Shown: piece by piece, positions 14,754-23,177 of the stretch | Layout of the letters: each line of letters starts with the position of its first letter | Numbering within the stretch: position 1 is the stretch's first letter | Source of the DNA: CAZZNQ01 sp964655775 | Lineage (GTDB): Bacteria > Planctomycetota > Brocadiia > SM23-32 | DNA: 42,080 nucleotides | Assembly (NCBI GenBank): GCA_964655775.1 | Contig: CAZZNQ010000028.1 | Coordinates: 1 to 42,080 of the forward strand | Direction of reading: 5' to 3' | The notes under the pieces: generated by a model | Database searches by the model: none | The model's input: only the letters and a program-made list of their open reading frames with translations | What the model was told of the DNA's origin: nothing | Translations under genes and position numbers: made by a program

Positions 14754-16589
14754 GTGCACCTTACAAGCTGGTTCAGGAAGCACGAGCGCCTGTTGCTCAG
14801 TGTGGTAGTGGTTATGCTCATGATCTCCTTCGGCGTTCTGGGCACTATCCAGGGGTTGGTCGGGCGTTCGGCGCAGAACTTCGGTACCATCCGAGGCGAC
14901 GTTGTGGAAGTCGGGGACATGGAGGGCGCGCTGATCACCCTGAGGGCGGCCAGGCTGCTCAACATGACAGAGCCGCAGATGCTGTCCTATCTGCAGTTTG
15001 TGGACGTTCCTGCCGGCGTGACGAACGTGCTGGCCACCCTGAGCAGCGAGTTTCGCCGTTTCGTTTTCGGCGAGCATCCCGAGGTGTCACAGGAATCCGG
15101 TTGGCGGTATCTGGTGCTGCTGCGCGAGGCCGAGTACGCGGGCATTGGCGCCACCCCGGCTGAGGCGGGGGAGATCATCTCCGCACTTCCGGCGTTTCAA
15201 GGTCAGGATGGGTTCAACCGCTCCGCGTTGCAGGCATTCCTTGCCAGCTCAGGCATGAGCGAGAACAGCCTGACCGTCGCAGTGACAGATCTGGCCCGGA
15301 TCGCGAAGCTCATTGCGATGCGCCGCGAGGCGGCTATGAGCAGTACCGCCGAGGCATGGGCCGCTTACGCATTTGCCAACGAAAAGATGCGCGCGCGCTA
15401 CGTCGAGCTTGACGGCTCGTCGTTCAAGCCGCTGGTGGAGGTCCCCGACGCCGATGTCCGGGAGTTCTACGAGGCCCACAAGGAGGAGATGCCTTCGGAG
15501 GCGGAGGGCAGTTTCGGATACATGGCCCCGGAGCGCGTCCGGATCGAGTACGCCACGGTGCGAGCGGAGGGCCTCGTCGACGATGTGGAGGTGACCGACG
15601 AAGAGATCGCCGAGTACTACGAGGATAACAAGTTCGAATTCATGGCGCCGTTGGACGAGCAGCCCGGGACGGACACGGCTGCCTCGACCGAGGATGACGC
15701 AGAGGAGACGCGCTACCGAGCTCTTGAGGAGGTGCGCGAGGAGATCCGCACAAAACTTGCGCTGCAGAAGGGCAAGGTGAAGGCGACGGAGGTGGCCGAG
15801 GAACTGGTGGCAGAACTTCGCGAGATGGAAGACCGTTACGCCAACCAGCCCCTGCCTCTCGGGCAGACGGCCCGACGGAACGGGCTTCCGTACCGTGCGG
15901 CGACCACCGACGAGGGACAGCGTCTGCTGAGCAGGGATGAGGTCGTCGCACTCGTTCCCGCGGGGAGCGAGGTCGCGGCCTTCGCGTTCGAGCAGGAGTG
16001 GAGCACCTACTACCCGAGCGTCTTCGAAGACGAGGACGGCAGCTACGTGGTTCAGGTGCTGGAGAAGCGCTCCCCTGAACCCCGGTCGTTTGACGAAGCA
16101 AAGGCCCAGGTCCGGGAGGATCTGGTGACAATCCGGGCGTTCGAACGTGCGCGCGAGTTTGCCGAGCAAGTTGCCGAGGAGGCCCGGCGAACGGGCCTTG
16201 CGGCTGCCGCTCAGGATCTCGGCGGCAGGTTTCAAGCGATGCTTGGGGAAGACGGTGCGGAGAAGCCTGCGCTGGAAGTCCGCGAGAGCGAGGCGTTCGC
16301 GCGCTCCGACAGGAGCTTGCCGGGCGTGGACGCGCGCCTGCCGTCGGTGGTGGAAGATGCGTTCGCGGCCAGGGAGGGAGACGTGATCGTCGCTGCCCAG
16401 GCCCCGCCCGCGTCGCTCTGCTACGTGCTGCAGCCGTTCGACCGTCAGCATGCCGGGCCGGCGGAGTTCAGCGAAAACGGCGCCCAGTTCGCCGTTTACT
16501 ACGGAATGCAGAAGCGCATGCTTGAGCTGCAGAACTGGTTTGACGGCCTTCTGGCTAAAGCAACGCGAGCCAAGCAGGCTGCGGAGTAG
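14754..16589 (+). CDS. SurA_N/PpiD-like membrane-anchored periplasmic folding factor
   Basis: The protein has 611 residues from a GTG start with GGAGG 8-9 bases upstream; an earlier GTG has no SD. It begins with a short basic stretch (WFRKHER) and one membrane helix at about residues 13-33, then a long highly charged periplasmic part, which is the PpiD layout. The SurA-N-like helical region includes the segments GFNRSALQAFLASSGMSE and VSQESGWRYLVLLREAEYAGI. A VEVTDEEIAEYYEDNKFEF segment matches the inter-domain motif of SurA/PpiD proteins. I do not recognise a parvulin rotamase domain, so it is probably a chaperone without proline isomerase activity. It is followed 5 bases later by ribF. Confidence 0.7.
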   Translation: MHLTSWFRKHERLLLSVVVVMLMISFGVLGTIQGLVGRSAQNFGTIRGDVVEVGDMEGALITLRAARLLNMTEPQMLSYLQFVDVPAGVTNVLATLSSEFRRFVFGEHPEVSQESGWRYLVLLREAEYAGIGATPAEAGEIISALPAFQGQDGFNRSALQAFLASSGMSENSLTVAVTDLARIAKLIAMRREAAMSSTAEAWAAYAFANEKMRARYVELDGSSFKPLVEVPDADVREFYEAHKEEMPSEAEGSFGYMAPERVRIEYATVRAEGLVDDVEVTDEEIAEYYEDNKFEFMAPLDEQPGTDTAASTEDDAEETRYRALEEVREEIRTKLALQKGKVKATEVAEELVAELREMEDRYANQPLPLGQTARRNGLPYRAATTDEGQRLLSRDEVVALVPAGSEVAAFAFEQEWSTYYPSVFEDEDGSYVVQVLEKRSPEPRSFDEAKAQVREDLVTIRAFERAREFAEQVAEEARRTGLAAAAQDLGGRFQAMLGEDGAEKPALEVRESEAFARSDRSLPGVDARLPSVVEDAFAAREGDVIVAAQAPPASLCYVLQPFDRQHAGPAEFSENGAQFAVYYGMQKRMLELQNWFDGLLAKATRAKQAAE

Positions 16590-16594
16590 CTCGG

Positions 16595-17584
16595 ATGCAG
16601 GTGTTGCACTGGCCCGGCGACAATACGCTGCGTGCGCCTCGCTCGGTGGCTACAGTAGGCGTGTTTGACGGCGTGCACCTGGGCCATCAAGCCGTGCTTG
16701 ACCGCGTCAGGCATCTTGCCGCACAGCGTTCGGCTGCGGCTGTGGTCGTCACCTTTGACCGGCATCCCAGCACGGTCCTCGCCGAAGAGCCGGCACCCGC
16801 CATCACATCGCTGGAACACCGCGTTCGCATCTTCGAGCGGCTGGGCCTGGACGCGTGCGTGGTCATCGAGTTTTCGCCGGAAGTAGCCGAGATACCCGCG
16901 GAGGACTTTGTCCGGCGCGTGTTCGGGGCCAAGCTGAAGGCCTCGGTGGTCGTGCTGGGCTTCAACAGCCGGTTCGGTCGCGAGGGAGCAGGGGATGCTG
17001 ATCTCTGCCGCCGGATGGCGCCGGAGATGGGCTTCGACGTGGTGACCGTTCCCGCTGTGGAGGTGCATGGGAAGAGAGTCAGCAGCACAGCCATACGTGA
17101 GGCGATACTGGCCGGCGACCTCGCCGGTGCAGGAGTTCTGCTCGGCCGGGCATTCTCGCTGTATGGAACCGTGGTTTCCGGGGACGGCCGGGGCAGTGGC
17201 CTGGGGTATCCCACCGCGAACCTGGACCTGCATAACGAGACGATTCCTCCCGACGGCGTCTATGCCTGCGAGGTGACGCGGGACGGTCGGCCGTGGCCCG
17301 GCGTGCTGAGCGTCGGCACGCGGCCCACGTTCCACTCCGAGTGCGATGCCGAACGCGTTGTGGAAGTCTACCTGATAGGGTTCTCAGGCGACCTGTACGG
17401 CGATGAGATCGAGGCGCGGTTCGTGACGCGACTCCGCGGTCAGATCGTCTACGACGACAAGGACAAGCTCTCGGAGCAGATCGCGCTCGATGTCGAGGCG
17501 GCGCTACGGGCCATCGCCGCTCAGGATCCAGGGCCAGAAGGCGATCCGCCTGCCCCGGGCTCGGCCCCATCCGGCGGGGTGTAG
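16595..17584 (+). CDS. ribF: bifunctional riboflavin kinase/FAD synthetase
   Basis: A 329-residue full-length RibF. The N-terminal FMN adenylyltransferase domain shows VGVFDGVHLGHQAVL (nucleotidyltransferase HxGH motif) near residue 23 and SSTAIREAILAGD later. The C-terminal flavokinase domain shows GRGSGLGYPTANL, the PTAN motif, followed by IPPDGVYACEV. The enzyme converts riboflavin to FMN and FAD in the cytoplasm. The start lies 5 bases after the SurA/PpiD-like gene, so they are co-transcribed. The last 64 bases overlap, antisense, the end of the DUF3179 gene; the corresponding C-terminal tail is Pro/Gly-rich. Confidence 0.95.
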   Translation: MQVLHWPGDNTLRAPRSVATVGVFDGVHLGHQAVLDRVRHLAAQRSAAAVVVTFDRHPSTVLAEEPAPAITSLEHRVRIFERLGLDACVVIEFSPEVAEIPAEDFVRRVFGAKLKASVVVLGFNSRFGREGAGDADLCRRMAPEMGFDVVTVPAVEVHGKRVSSTAIREAILAGDLAGAGVLLGRAFSLYGTVVSGDGRGSGLGYPTANLDLHNETIPPDGVYACEVTRDGRPWPGVLSVGTRPTFHSECDAERVVEVYLIGFSGDLYGDEIEARFVTRLRGQIVYDDKDKLSEQIALDVEAALRAIAAQDPGPEGDPPAPGSAPSGGV

Positions 17585-18846
17585 ACGCTTGTGTTCGGGC
17601 GAAGCTCCTTCCAGGCAAACCACAGCATCACGGCCGAATCCACGGATGTGCCCTCCGCGACGTGGGCCGTTCTGGGTGACGTAACCACAATGTCGATGGT
17701 GCCTTCGGCCAGTTGATCCGAGAAACTATGGGAACCGCCCGCATAGAGCCCGCCGAGGGGGTATGCCCGCGATACACCGTCCGCAGTCACGCCAAGCACG
17801 AAGTCTTTGGGCCCCAGCCCGGGCATCGCAGCAGGCGTTCCCGCTGGTGTCTCGCTTTGCGTTCCCTTCAGGTACAAGTCCACGATAGTGAGGGCGTCCG
17901 GCGCGTACGGCTCCTGTCCTGGCGGAAACCCGGCGACGCTAAGCCCCGCGAGGCTCGATGCTTCGGGGTTCTGCGCCTGCCACTCGTCCCAGAGCCAAAC
18001 CTGAAGCGGAAGTACTGGCGCAGCGTCCCCCGTACGCGGACCGACGAGGCACTTGCCGGAGAACGAATCCCAGAGCGATCCCGTGCCCTCGTCGTAGAGG
18101 ACGGGGAAACCCCTGTATACCAGGCCCGCATCACGCCAGACGGTGCGACCTTTGTCTGACTCGGCTCGCAGACAGCGGGCGCTCTGCGTCAACGAGCTCC
18201 AGCACACGAAGACGGGCGTGCCCCCTACTTCAGCATGCACCCCGGCCTTCGCCTCGAGCATACCGCTAAGGAAAGCCCATGAGCCCTCGTGGGTGAGTAC
18301 CACTACGCGGCCGCCGGTCAGGGTCTGGTGCAGTTCCCGGGCGGGAAGGAAAGACAGGGGCTCTTTGCCGTCCGTGCCTGGGCTTGGCAACTGGTCGGCC
18401 CTGCGGCCCGGAAAGCGGAGTAGCTTGTCGCTACTGAAATCAGTTGCGGTTGTCGTTGTGTCGAAAAGCCGCGGCAGTCTGTAGGGTGGTCCTCCGGGTC
18501 GCAGCCTAAGGGCTTCGGCGGCCAGGATATAGGAACGACCGCTGCCCAGAACGTGGTAGGTCATGGGGGAGTAGGGGAGGGGCAGCACCGATTCCGCCGG
18601 GCGTGCTTCCGGTCGCTCGGCTGGGACCTGCTCCGTCGCCGGACCGGGCTCCCCGTCGTCCCGGCGGCCGGCCAAAGTCGAAAGGACCCAGGCGAAGCCG
18701 ATCACAGTCACAATGATGATCAGCAGCCACAGGTTCGCCCGGAAATCCGTGGGCGCTGCTTCCGGTTCCTCGGGCTCCGGCTCGACCGGCTCAGCTACGG
18801 GCTCGGCTTCCTGTTCGTCGGCTCCGACTGGCTCGTCTGCGTGCAT
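17521..18846 (-). CDS. DUF3179 domain membrane-anchored protein
   Basis: The protein has 441 residues. The N-terminus is an acidic Glu/Pro/Ala-rich cytoplasmic tail (residues 1-40), followed by one membrane helix at about 43-61 and an outward domain. The DUF3179 core is recognisable from GGTPVFVCWSSL through GLVYRGFPVLYDEGTGSLWDSFSG to LPLQVWLWDEWQAQNP. A preceding HEGSWAFLSG and a late GVSRAYPLGGL echo the usual aYPl strand. The family's CPLC motif is replaced here (CWSS), so a cysteine-based function, if any, is lost. An upstream in-frame start is possible, but the ATG before the acidic tail is better placed. Function of the family is unknown. Confidence 0.8.
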   Translation of the reverse strand: MHADEPVGADEQEAEPVAEPVEPEPEEPEAAPTDFRANLWLLIIIVTVIGFAWVLSTLAGRRDDGEPGPATEQVPAERPEARPAESVLPLPYSPMTYHVLGSGRSYILAAEALRLRPGGPPYRLPRLFDTTTTATDFSSDKLLRFPGRRADQLPSPGTDGKEPLSFLPARELHQTLTGGRVVVLTHEGSWAFLSGMLEAKAGVHAEVGGTPVFVCWSSLTQSARCLRAESDKGRTVWRDAGLVYRGFPVLYDEGTGSLWDSFSGKCLVGPRTGDAAPVLPLQVWLWDEWQAQNPEASSLAGLSVAGFPPGQEPYAPDALTIVDLYLKGTQSETPAGTPAAMPGLGPKDFVLGVTADGVSRAYPLGGLYAGGSHSFSDQLAEGTIDIVVTSPRTAHVAEGTSVDSAVMLWFAWKELRPNTSVYTPPDGAEPGAGGSPSGPGS

Positions 18847-18916
18847 GGTGGTTGTGTTCCCTTTGGGCTGATGGCGAGGCCGGCAACGGTCCCCCGCATG
18901 TGGTGAGCGCGAACCG

Positions 18917-18932
18917 CAATCCTCGGATTGTA
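18917..18932 (-). promoter_or_regulatory. extended -10 promoter with overlapping palindrome for the DUF3179 gene
   Basis: On the minus strand TGCTACAAT gives an extended -10 (TGnTACAAT). A perfect inverted repeat CAATCC-GA-GGATTG (18917-18930) overlaps the -10 and the expected start point, a classic position for a repressor site. The -35 is poor. Confidence 0.35.
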
Positions 18933-19003
18933 GCACAGCGACCTTGGCCGTTCAGAGGAAACGTGCACAGCGGGCTGCATCCAGCGGAGTTGGGCGCTCA
19001 GTA

Positions 19004-19033
19004 TTGACTTCGCCATGGCGAGAAGCCTATCCT
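19004..19033 (+). promoter_or_regulatory. sigma-70-type promoter with palindrome in the spacer
   Basis: TTGACT, 18 bases, TATCCT, upstream of the small membrane protein gene. The spacer holds a perfect 12-base palindrome TCGCCATGGCGA (19010-19021), a plausible operator that would block polymerase. Confidence 0.45.
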
Positions 19034-19112
19034 GATTGCGCGGCGCAATGGAATGACGTAAAGACGGCACGCGCATCCGGCGATACTTCACTGAGCGGGA
19101 AGGCTAAGGGAC

Positions 19113-19352
19113 ATGCACGACGGCAATAAGCTGCGGTCATTGGAGGGGTTGGGATACCTCGCGGCGTTCATGATCGGGATCGGGAGCCTGCTGGACATCC
19201 AGGCCCTGCGGTATTTCAATGCGCTGGGCCTGGTCTTCGCCATAATCGTCATCGTCAGGCTCCTGGTGATGAACATCTCCGTCGGTTACATGAACAGCCT
19301 CTATGAGCCTCCCAGCACTTCGGGCGTCGAGGAGGAATCCACGACGGAGTAG
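19113..19352 (+). CDS. small membrane protein, unknown
   Basis: A 79-residue protein with a short polar N-terminus, two hydrophobic segments (about residues 12-27 and 36-54, the second rich in Ile/Val), and a polar acidic tail ending in several Glu and Thr. No family recognised. The ATG has AAGGGA immediately upstream and a good promoter stands about 80 bases ahead, which supports a real gene. It converges with the Ser/Thr kinase gene, whose end is 12 bases away. Confidence 0.6.
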   Translation: MHDGNKLRSLEGLGYLAAFMIGIGSLLDIQALRYFNALGLVFAIIVIVRLLVMNISVGYMNSLYEPPSTSGVEEESTTE

Positions 19353-19363
19353 GTCCGGCCCGT

Positions 19364-20911
19364 TTACCGTAGGACGAAGAGCAGTATCCCCACCATAACC
19401 ATGATCAGGCCCAGCGCCAGCAGGGCCAGGTTTATGGTTGCTTTGGAGCGTCGCTCCGCAGCCAGTTGTTCCTGAAGTCGCCTCGCCGCCTCCATGGCCC
19501 GCGATGGGTCGATGACGTCTTTCGGAATGCTCCGGTACACTTCGTTGGCTTCACGGAAGCGATGTTCGCGCACCAGCTTCGCCGCTTCCTCGTAGGAATG
19601 CCTCGCGGCGGCTTCCCGCTCCTCCATCGTCTTCTCACGCAGGTTGCGCGCGCGCTCGCGTTGCTCCAGGAAGGCTCGGCCGTCGATGGCGGCCACGTCG
19701 TCGAGGATGTCGACGGCCTCCTCGAAGTGGCCGGTGAGGCGCAGGTTGTCCGCCTGGTCAAGCATCATGGCGACTCGGTTGGCGATAAGCGTGCGACCTT
19801 TTTCCAGGTCCACTCCGCAGTGCAGGCAGGCCTTGACCTCGCGGCGGTTGGTCTGCTTGCACTCAGGACATATATCGAAGAGCTCCGACAGGTCTGCGCC
19901 GCAATGCACGCACGTTTCCGCCCGAACTGGACTCAGTTCGCCGCATTGCGGGCAACGCGGGGCACGCTCCAGCTCTCGGGAGAACTCCTCCAGGTCGCTC
20001 AGCAACTCACCTGCGTCGCGGTACCGGGCCTCCGGGTCCTCGGCCAGGCAGCGGGCAACGATGGGGTCGAGCCGGGGGTCCGCGGTCTCGCATACCTGGC
20101 TTGCGCGCTCGCGCATCGGCAGTTCCGGCCTCTTGCCGGTAAGCAGTTCGTAGAAGACGATGCCGGCGGAGTAGATGTCGGTCCTACCATCGACGTCGAA
20201 TGGATCCTGCTTCTGCTCGGGACTCATGTACGCCGGCGTGCCCATGCGGCTGGGCCGGCTGTCGGGGTCCTCTCCGTGCGTCGAGCGCTGAGTCATCAGG
20301 CCGGCCAGACCGAAGTCGGCGACCTTCACCTCGCCTCGGCTGTTCAGCATGATGTTGGACGGCTTTATGTCGCGGTGGACGATGCCTCTGTCGTGTGCGT
20401 ACCGCAGCGCGGAGGCAGTCTCTCTTGCGATCTTCACGACTCGGCGGACGTCGACCGGCCCACGCATGACCGAAGAGAGCGACGGACCGTCGATGTGTTC
20501 CATGACGAAGAAGTAGACCTTGCCGACGTTCCCACGGTCGATAATGGTGACGATGTTGGGGTGATTCAGTGCCGACAGAACGCTGGTCTCCTCGTGGAAC
20601 CGCTTGACCAGCGAAGCATTGTCCGCGAATGCGGGGGGAAGGATCTTGAGCGCGACCGTTCTGTCCAGCGACATCTGTCTGGCGCGGTAGACGACGCCCA
20701 TCGCACCCGTGCCGATCTTCTGCTCGATCACGAAACCGCCCAGCATCTTCCCGGGCGTGACCGTGGTGTTGCCGGGCGGGCCGGCTGTGTCCACGTCAGT
20801 CGGTTCGAGGTCGAAGAACTCGTGCTTGCAGTGCCTACACGTCAGCGACATACCCGTTTCCGGACGGGGTGCCTCGAACCTCTTGGCGCATTTGGGGCAG
20901 GTGAATATCAT
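19364..20911 (-). CDS. zinc-ribbon Ser/Thr protein kinase, C-terminal membrane anchor
   Basis: A 515-residue Hanks-type kinase with unusual surroundings. Residues 5-28 form an MJ0042-like zinc ribbon (CPKC...CRHC). The kinase domain follows, with GTGAMG (P-loop), VALK lysine at 89, HRD at 179-181, DFG at 199-201 and GTPAYMSPEQ activation segment, so it should be active. A double zinc ribbon follows (CPQC...CVHC and CPEC...CLHC, about 320-365), then a charged, probably coiled-coil/TPR-like stretch (about 385-490), and one membrane helix at the very C-terminus (about 495-513). This is a tail-anchored layout, with all catalytic parts cytoplasmic. Kinases with this zinc ribbon are frequent in Planctomycetota. 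The substrate is unknown. Confidence 0.9.
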   Translation of the reverse strand: MIFTCPKCAKRFEAPRPETGMSLTCRHCKHEFFDLEPTDVDTAGPPGNTTVTPGKMLGGFVIEQKIGTGAMGVVYRARQMSLDRTVALKILPPAFADNASLVKRFHEETSVLSALNHPNIVTIIDRGNVGKVYFFVMEHIDGPSLSSVMRGPVDVRRVVKIARETASALRYAHDRGIVHRDIKPSNIMLNSRGEVKVADFGLAGLMTQRSTHGEDPDSRPSRMGTPAYMSPEQKQDPFDVDGRTDIYSAGIVFYELLTGKRPELPMRERASQVCETADPRLDPIVARCLAEDPEARYRDAGELLSDLEEFSRELERAPRCPQCGELSPVRAETCVHCGADLSELFDICPECKQTNRREVKACLHCGVDLEKGRTLIANRVAMMLDQADNLRLTGHFEEAVDILDDVAAIDGRAFLEQRERARNLREKTMEEREAAARHSYEEAAKLVREHRFREANEVYRSIPKDVIDPSRAMEAARRLQEQLAAERRSKATINLALLALGLIMVMVGILLFVLR

Positions 20912-20940
20912 TGGGTGTAGTTCTTCCAGACCGGACCGGT

Positions 20941-20970
20941 AGGATAGCTGCGAATGCGGGCCAAAGTCAA
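20941..20970 (-). promoter_or_regulatory. sigma-70-type promoter for the Ser/Thr kinase gene
   Basis: On the minus strand TTGACT, 18 bases, TATCCT, with a short leader of about 20-25 bases to the ATG. The hexamers are identical to those of the small membrane protein promoter at 19004-19033. Confidence 0.5.
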
Positions 20971-21077
20971 CCGAGAAGAGATAGTCTCAAGACCAACCGG
21001 CCCGCTTCGAGTATCATTGCGGGATGCGAAGGCCCCAACTGCCCGCTGAGCCAGGACGACGCGAACGGGAGACGAAC

Positions 21078-23105
21078 ATGGACGTGGACTATGAGAGTGG
21101 CAACGTAACGCCGTTCCTGAGCGACGCGGAGCTCTTCCGTGCGCGGGAGCGCCTGAGAAAGCGGGAATGGGAGGATGCCGCACTGCTCGTGGGTGAGCGG
21201 ACAGCGCGCGTGGGGGAGCGTCACGAGCGAATGCCCGAGTTCGACCATTCCTGGTATGACGAGAATCCCAACCGCGACTACGGCGAAACGTACGTGCCTT
21301 TCCACGACTACGCCCGTCCTGCCTCCCGGCTCGCCGCCGACGCCCGGCAAGCGCTCCTGGGCGGCCTCCTGCTGCAAAGAGCGGAACTGATCGACAAGAG
21401 TGTCGAATGGGCCCTCCACCTGGCCCACCGCTTTAAGTTTAGCGTTAGCCACCACGATTCCGGCCTCGTGTACAGCCACATCGGCGAGGCGATGGCGGAG
21501 GTCTATACGGGTGCCGGCGATGCGATGGATGGGAAGCAACGAGATATACTGGAGGACGGTCTAACGCGTTGCGGTGAAGCGATCAGGCTGTGCACGCGGC
21601 ACTGGCTTACGAATCTGAGCCGGATGCCCTACAACAATCACTTCGCCGCCCATCGGCGGGCGATGCTCTGCTTGGCGCTGGCGCTGCAGCGCGAGGACTG
21701 GGCACACGAGGCCCTCTGCGGCGAACGCGCGTTCGGGGAGTTCCTGGTCGGGGCGACGATGGACGACGGGCTCTGTTACGAGTCGAGCACGCTTTACCAT
21801 TTCGCGACCCTGAGCAGCCTGATCCAGACGGCGGAGCTGACGCGGCACGCTCCGGCACTCGGTCGCGACTTGTACGAGGAGACCTTCGCCAACGGCCGGC
21901 GGCTGAAGGACATGCTCGACAGCGTGCTGGGGCTTCTCTTGCCCACAGGCGAGCTCCCGGCCTTTGGCGACTGCTACGCGAACAGGCAGCCTATCTGGCA
22001 GAGATCGGCCGCCCTCTATGAAAAGGCCTATGCCGTCTACGGCGATCCACGATATGCATGGCTGCTAATGAAGTCAGGCCCGAGGCGCTCATCGGCTGCG
22101 TTGCTGTTCGGTGTTGACCGTCTTGGCAAGAGCGAAGCGCCATGCATCCAGTCACGAACCTGGGTCGAGCACGGATACGGCTTCGCAGTAGCCGGCAATC
22201 CGGACGACTACTGGCGGGGGGAAGGGTTCTGCGCCGCGATGACGGGCGACCGGTCCGGGGTGCATTTTCACCGGGACTCGCTCAGTCTCCTTGTTGCGGG
22301 CGGCGGCAGGCTCTGGACCGAGGACGCGGAGTCCCGTGCCGTCGAGCACCACGGCTTTTCCGCGCCGATTCAGCAGGCGTTCAATCGCACCATTCTGGCG
22401 CACAACCTGGTGGTCGTTGATGAAGCCGACCAGGCGACGCTCTCGAAACCGCTCCGCGTGGACGAGTTCACGTCCACGCCGACACTCGGCCGGCTGGGTA
22501 TGGCCGATCCGGCGGGCAGGCTGGTCGCCGGCGTCGCGATGGCGCGGACCGTCTGCGTGACGCCCGGCTACTGCCTGGATGTGTTCCAGTTGGCGTCGGA
22601 CGGGGACCATGTTTACGACTGGCTCGTACACCCCCGGGCCGACGGGCCTGTTGAGTGCGGTTACACGTTCTCGACTTGTTCCCTGCCGGATAGGGGGCCG
22701 TACGGAGTGTTGCATGAGATCGGCAGCGCGGGGCTGAGAGACGACGGAGTTCGGCTTTCCTGGAGACAGGAGCATGAGGCCATCCTGCTCGCCGTTACTG
22801 CGGTGGGAGGAGCGGAGCACGAGGCGCCCTTGCAGACCATCAGGGCGCTCTGGCCCATCGCCGGGGACTGGAGCGAGGGCGGCCGTGAGATGTTCATGCT
22901 TCGTTGCCGGGGTTCGCGCGTTGCCTTCATTGCCCTTTACCAGTTGGAGGGCCCGGGCGACGAGCGGCGCATTTCGGGATCCCGACGGGTGTGGAACGGG
23001 GAGTATGAAGAGATCCGGCTGTCCGTCCAGGGCGGAGGCCATCGCGACGACTACGTGCTGCGCGCGGTCGAGACACCACCTCAGAGAGAGCCAGCGGCGA
23101 TTTGA
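21078..23105 (+). CDS. heparinase II/III-like polysaccharide lyase-family protein
   Basis: A 675-residue protein without an obvious signal peptide. The N-terminal 370 residues are helical, with the Asn/His-rich WLTNLSRMPYNNHFAAHRRA and the GLCYESSTLYHF block, resembling the alpha/alpha toroid of heparinase II/III and alginate lyase proteins. The remaining part contains the heparinase II/III beta-sandwich segment (HFHRDSLSLLVAGGG..., then HNLVVVDEADQ, DHVYDWLVH). The catalytic Tyr/His arrangement is plausible but cannot be assigned by eye. The ATG is preceded by GGGAG; an upstream extension of 18 codons looks non-coding. The lack of a secretion signal suggests a cytoplasmic oligosaccharide lyase. 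The substrate is unknown. Confidence 0.8.
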   Translation: MDVDYESGNVTPFLSDAELFRARERLRKREWEDAALLVGERTARVGERHERMPEFDHSWYDENPNRDYGETYVPFHDYARPASRLAADARQALLGGLLLQRAELIDKSVEWALHLAHRFKFSVSHHDSGLVYSHIGEAMAEVYTGAGDAMDGKQRDILEDGLTRCGEAIRLCTRHWLTNLSRMPYNNHFAAHRRAMLCLALALQREDWAHEALCGERAFGEFLVGATMDDGLCYESSTLYHFATLSSLIQTAELTRHAPALGRDLYEETFANGRRLKDMLDSVLGLLLPTGELPAFGDCYANRQPIWQRSAALYEKAYAVYGDPRYAWLLMKSGPRRSSAALLFGVDRLGKSEAPCIQSRTWVEHGYGFAVAGNPDDYWRGEGFCAAMTGDRSGVHFHRDSLSLLVAGGGRLWTEDAESRAVEHHGFSAPIQQAFNRTILAHNLVVVDEADQATLSKPLRVDEFTSTPTLGRLGMADPAGRLVAGVAMARTVCVTPGYCLDVFQLASDGDHVYDWLVHPRADGPVECGYTFSTCSLPDRGPYGVLHEIGSAGLRDDGVRLSWRQEHEAILLAVTAVGGAEHEAPLQTIRALWPIAGDWSEGGREMFMLRCRGSRVAFIALYQLEGPGDERRISGSRRVWNGEYEEIRLSVQGGGHRDDYVLRAVETPPQREPAAI

Positions 23106-23130
23106 CGGGGCTCTGCGGGGCGGGTAACCT
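23102..23130 (+). promoter_or_regulatory. sigma-70-type promoter for the rubrerythrin-type gene
   Basis: TTGACG, 17 bases, TAACCT. The -35 overlaps the stop codon of the preceding gene. Confidence 0.4.
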
Positions 23131-23177
23131 GGAGGTACTGACACTCACCGCGACCCTGAACGTAAAGAGGAGCAACG

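Noticed and set aside
18847..19112. Possible small ORF or sRNA in the 266-base gap
   Set aside because: Open frames there are short, lack an SD and overlap the two predicted promoters.
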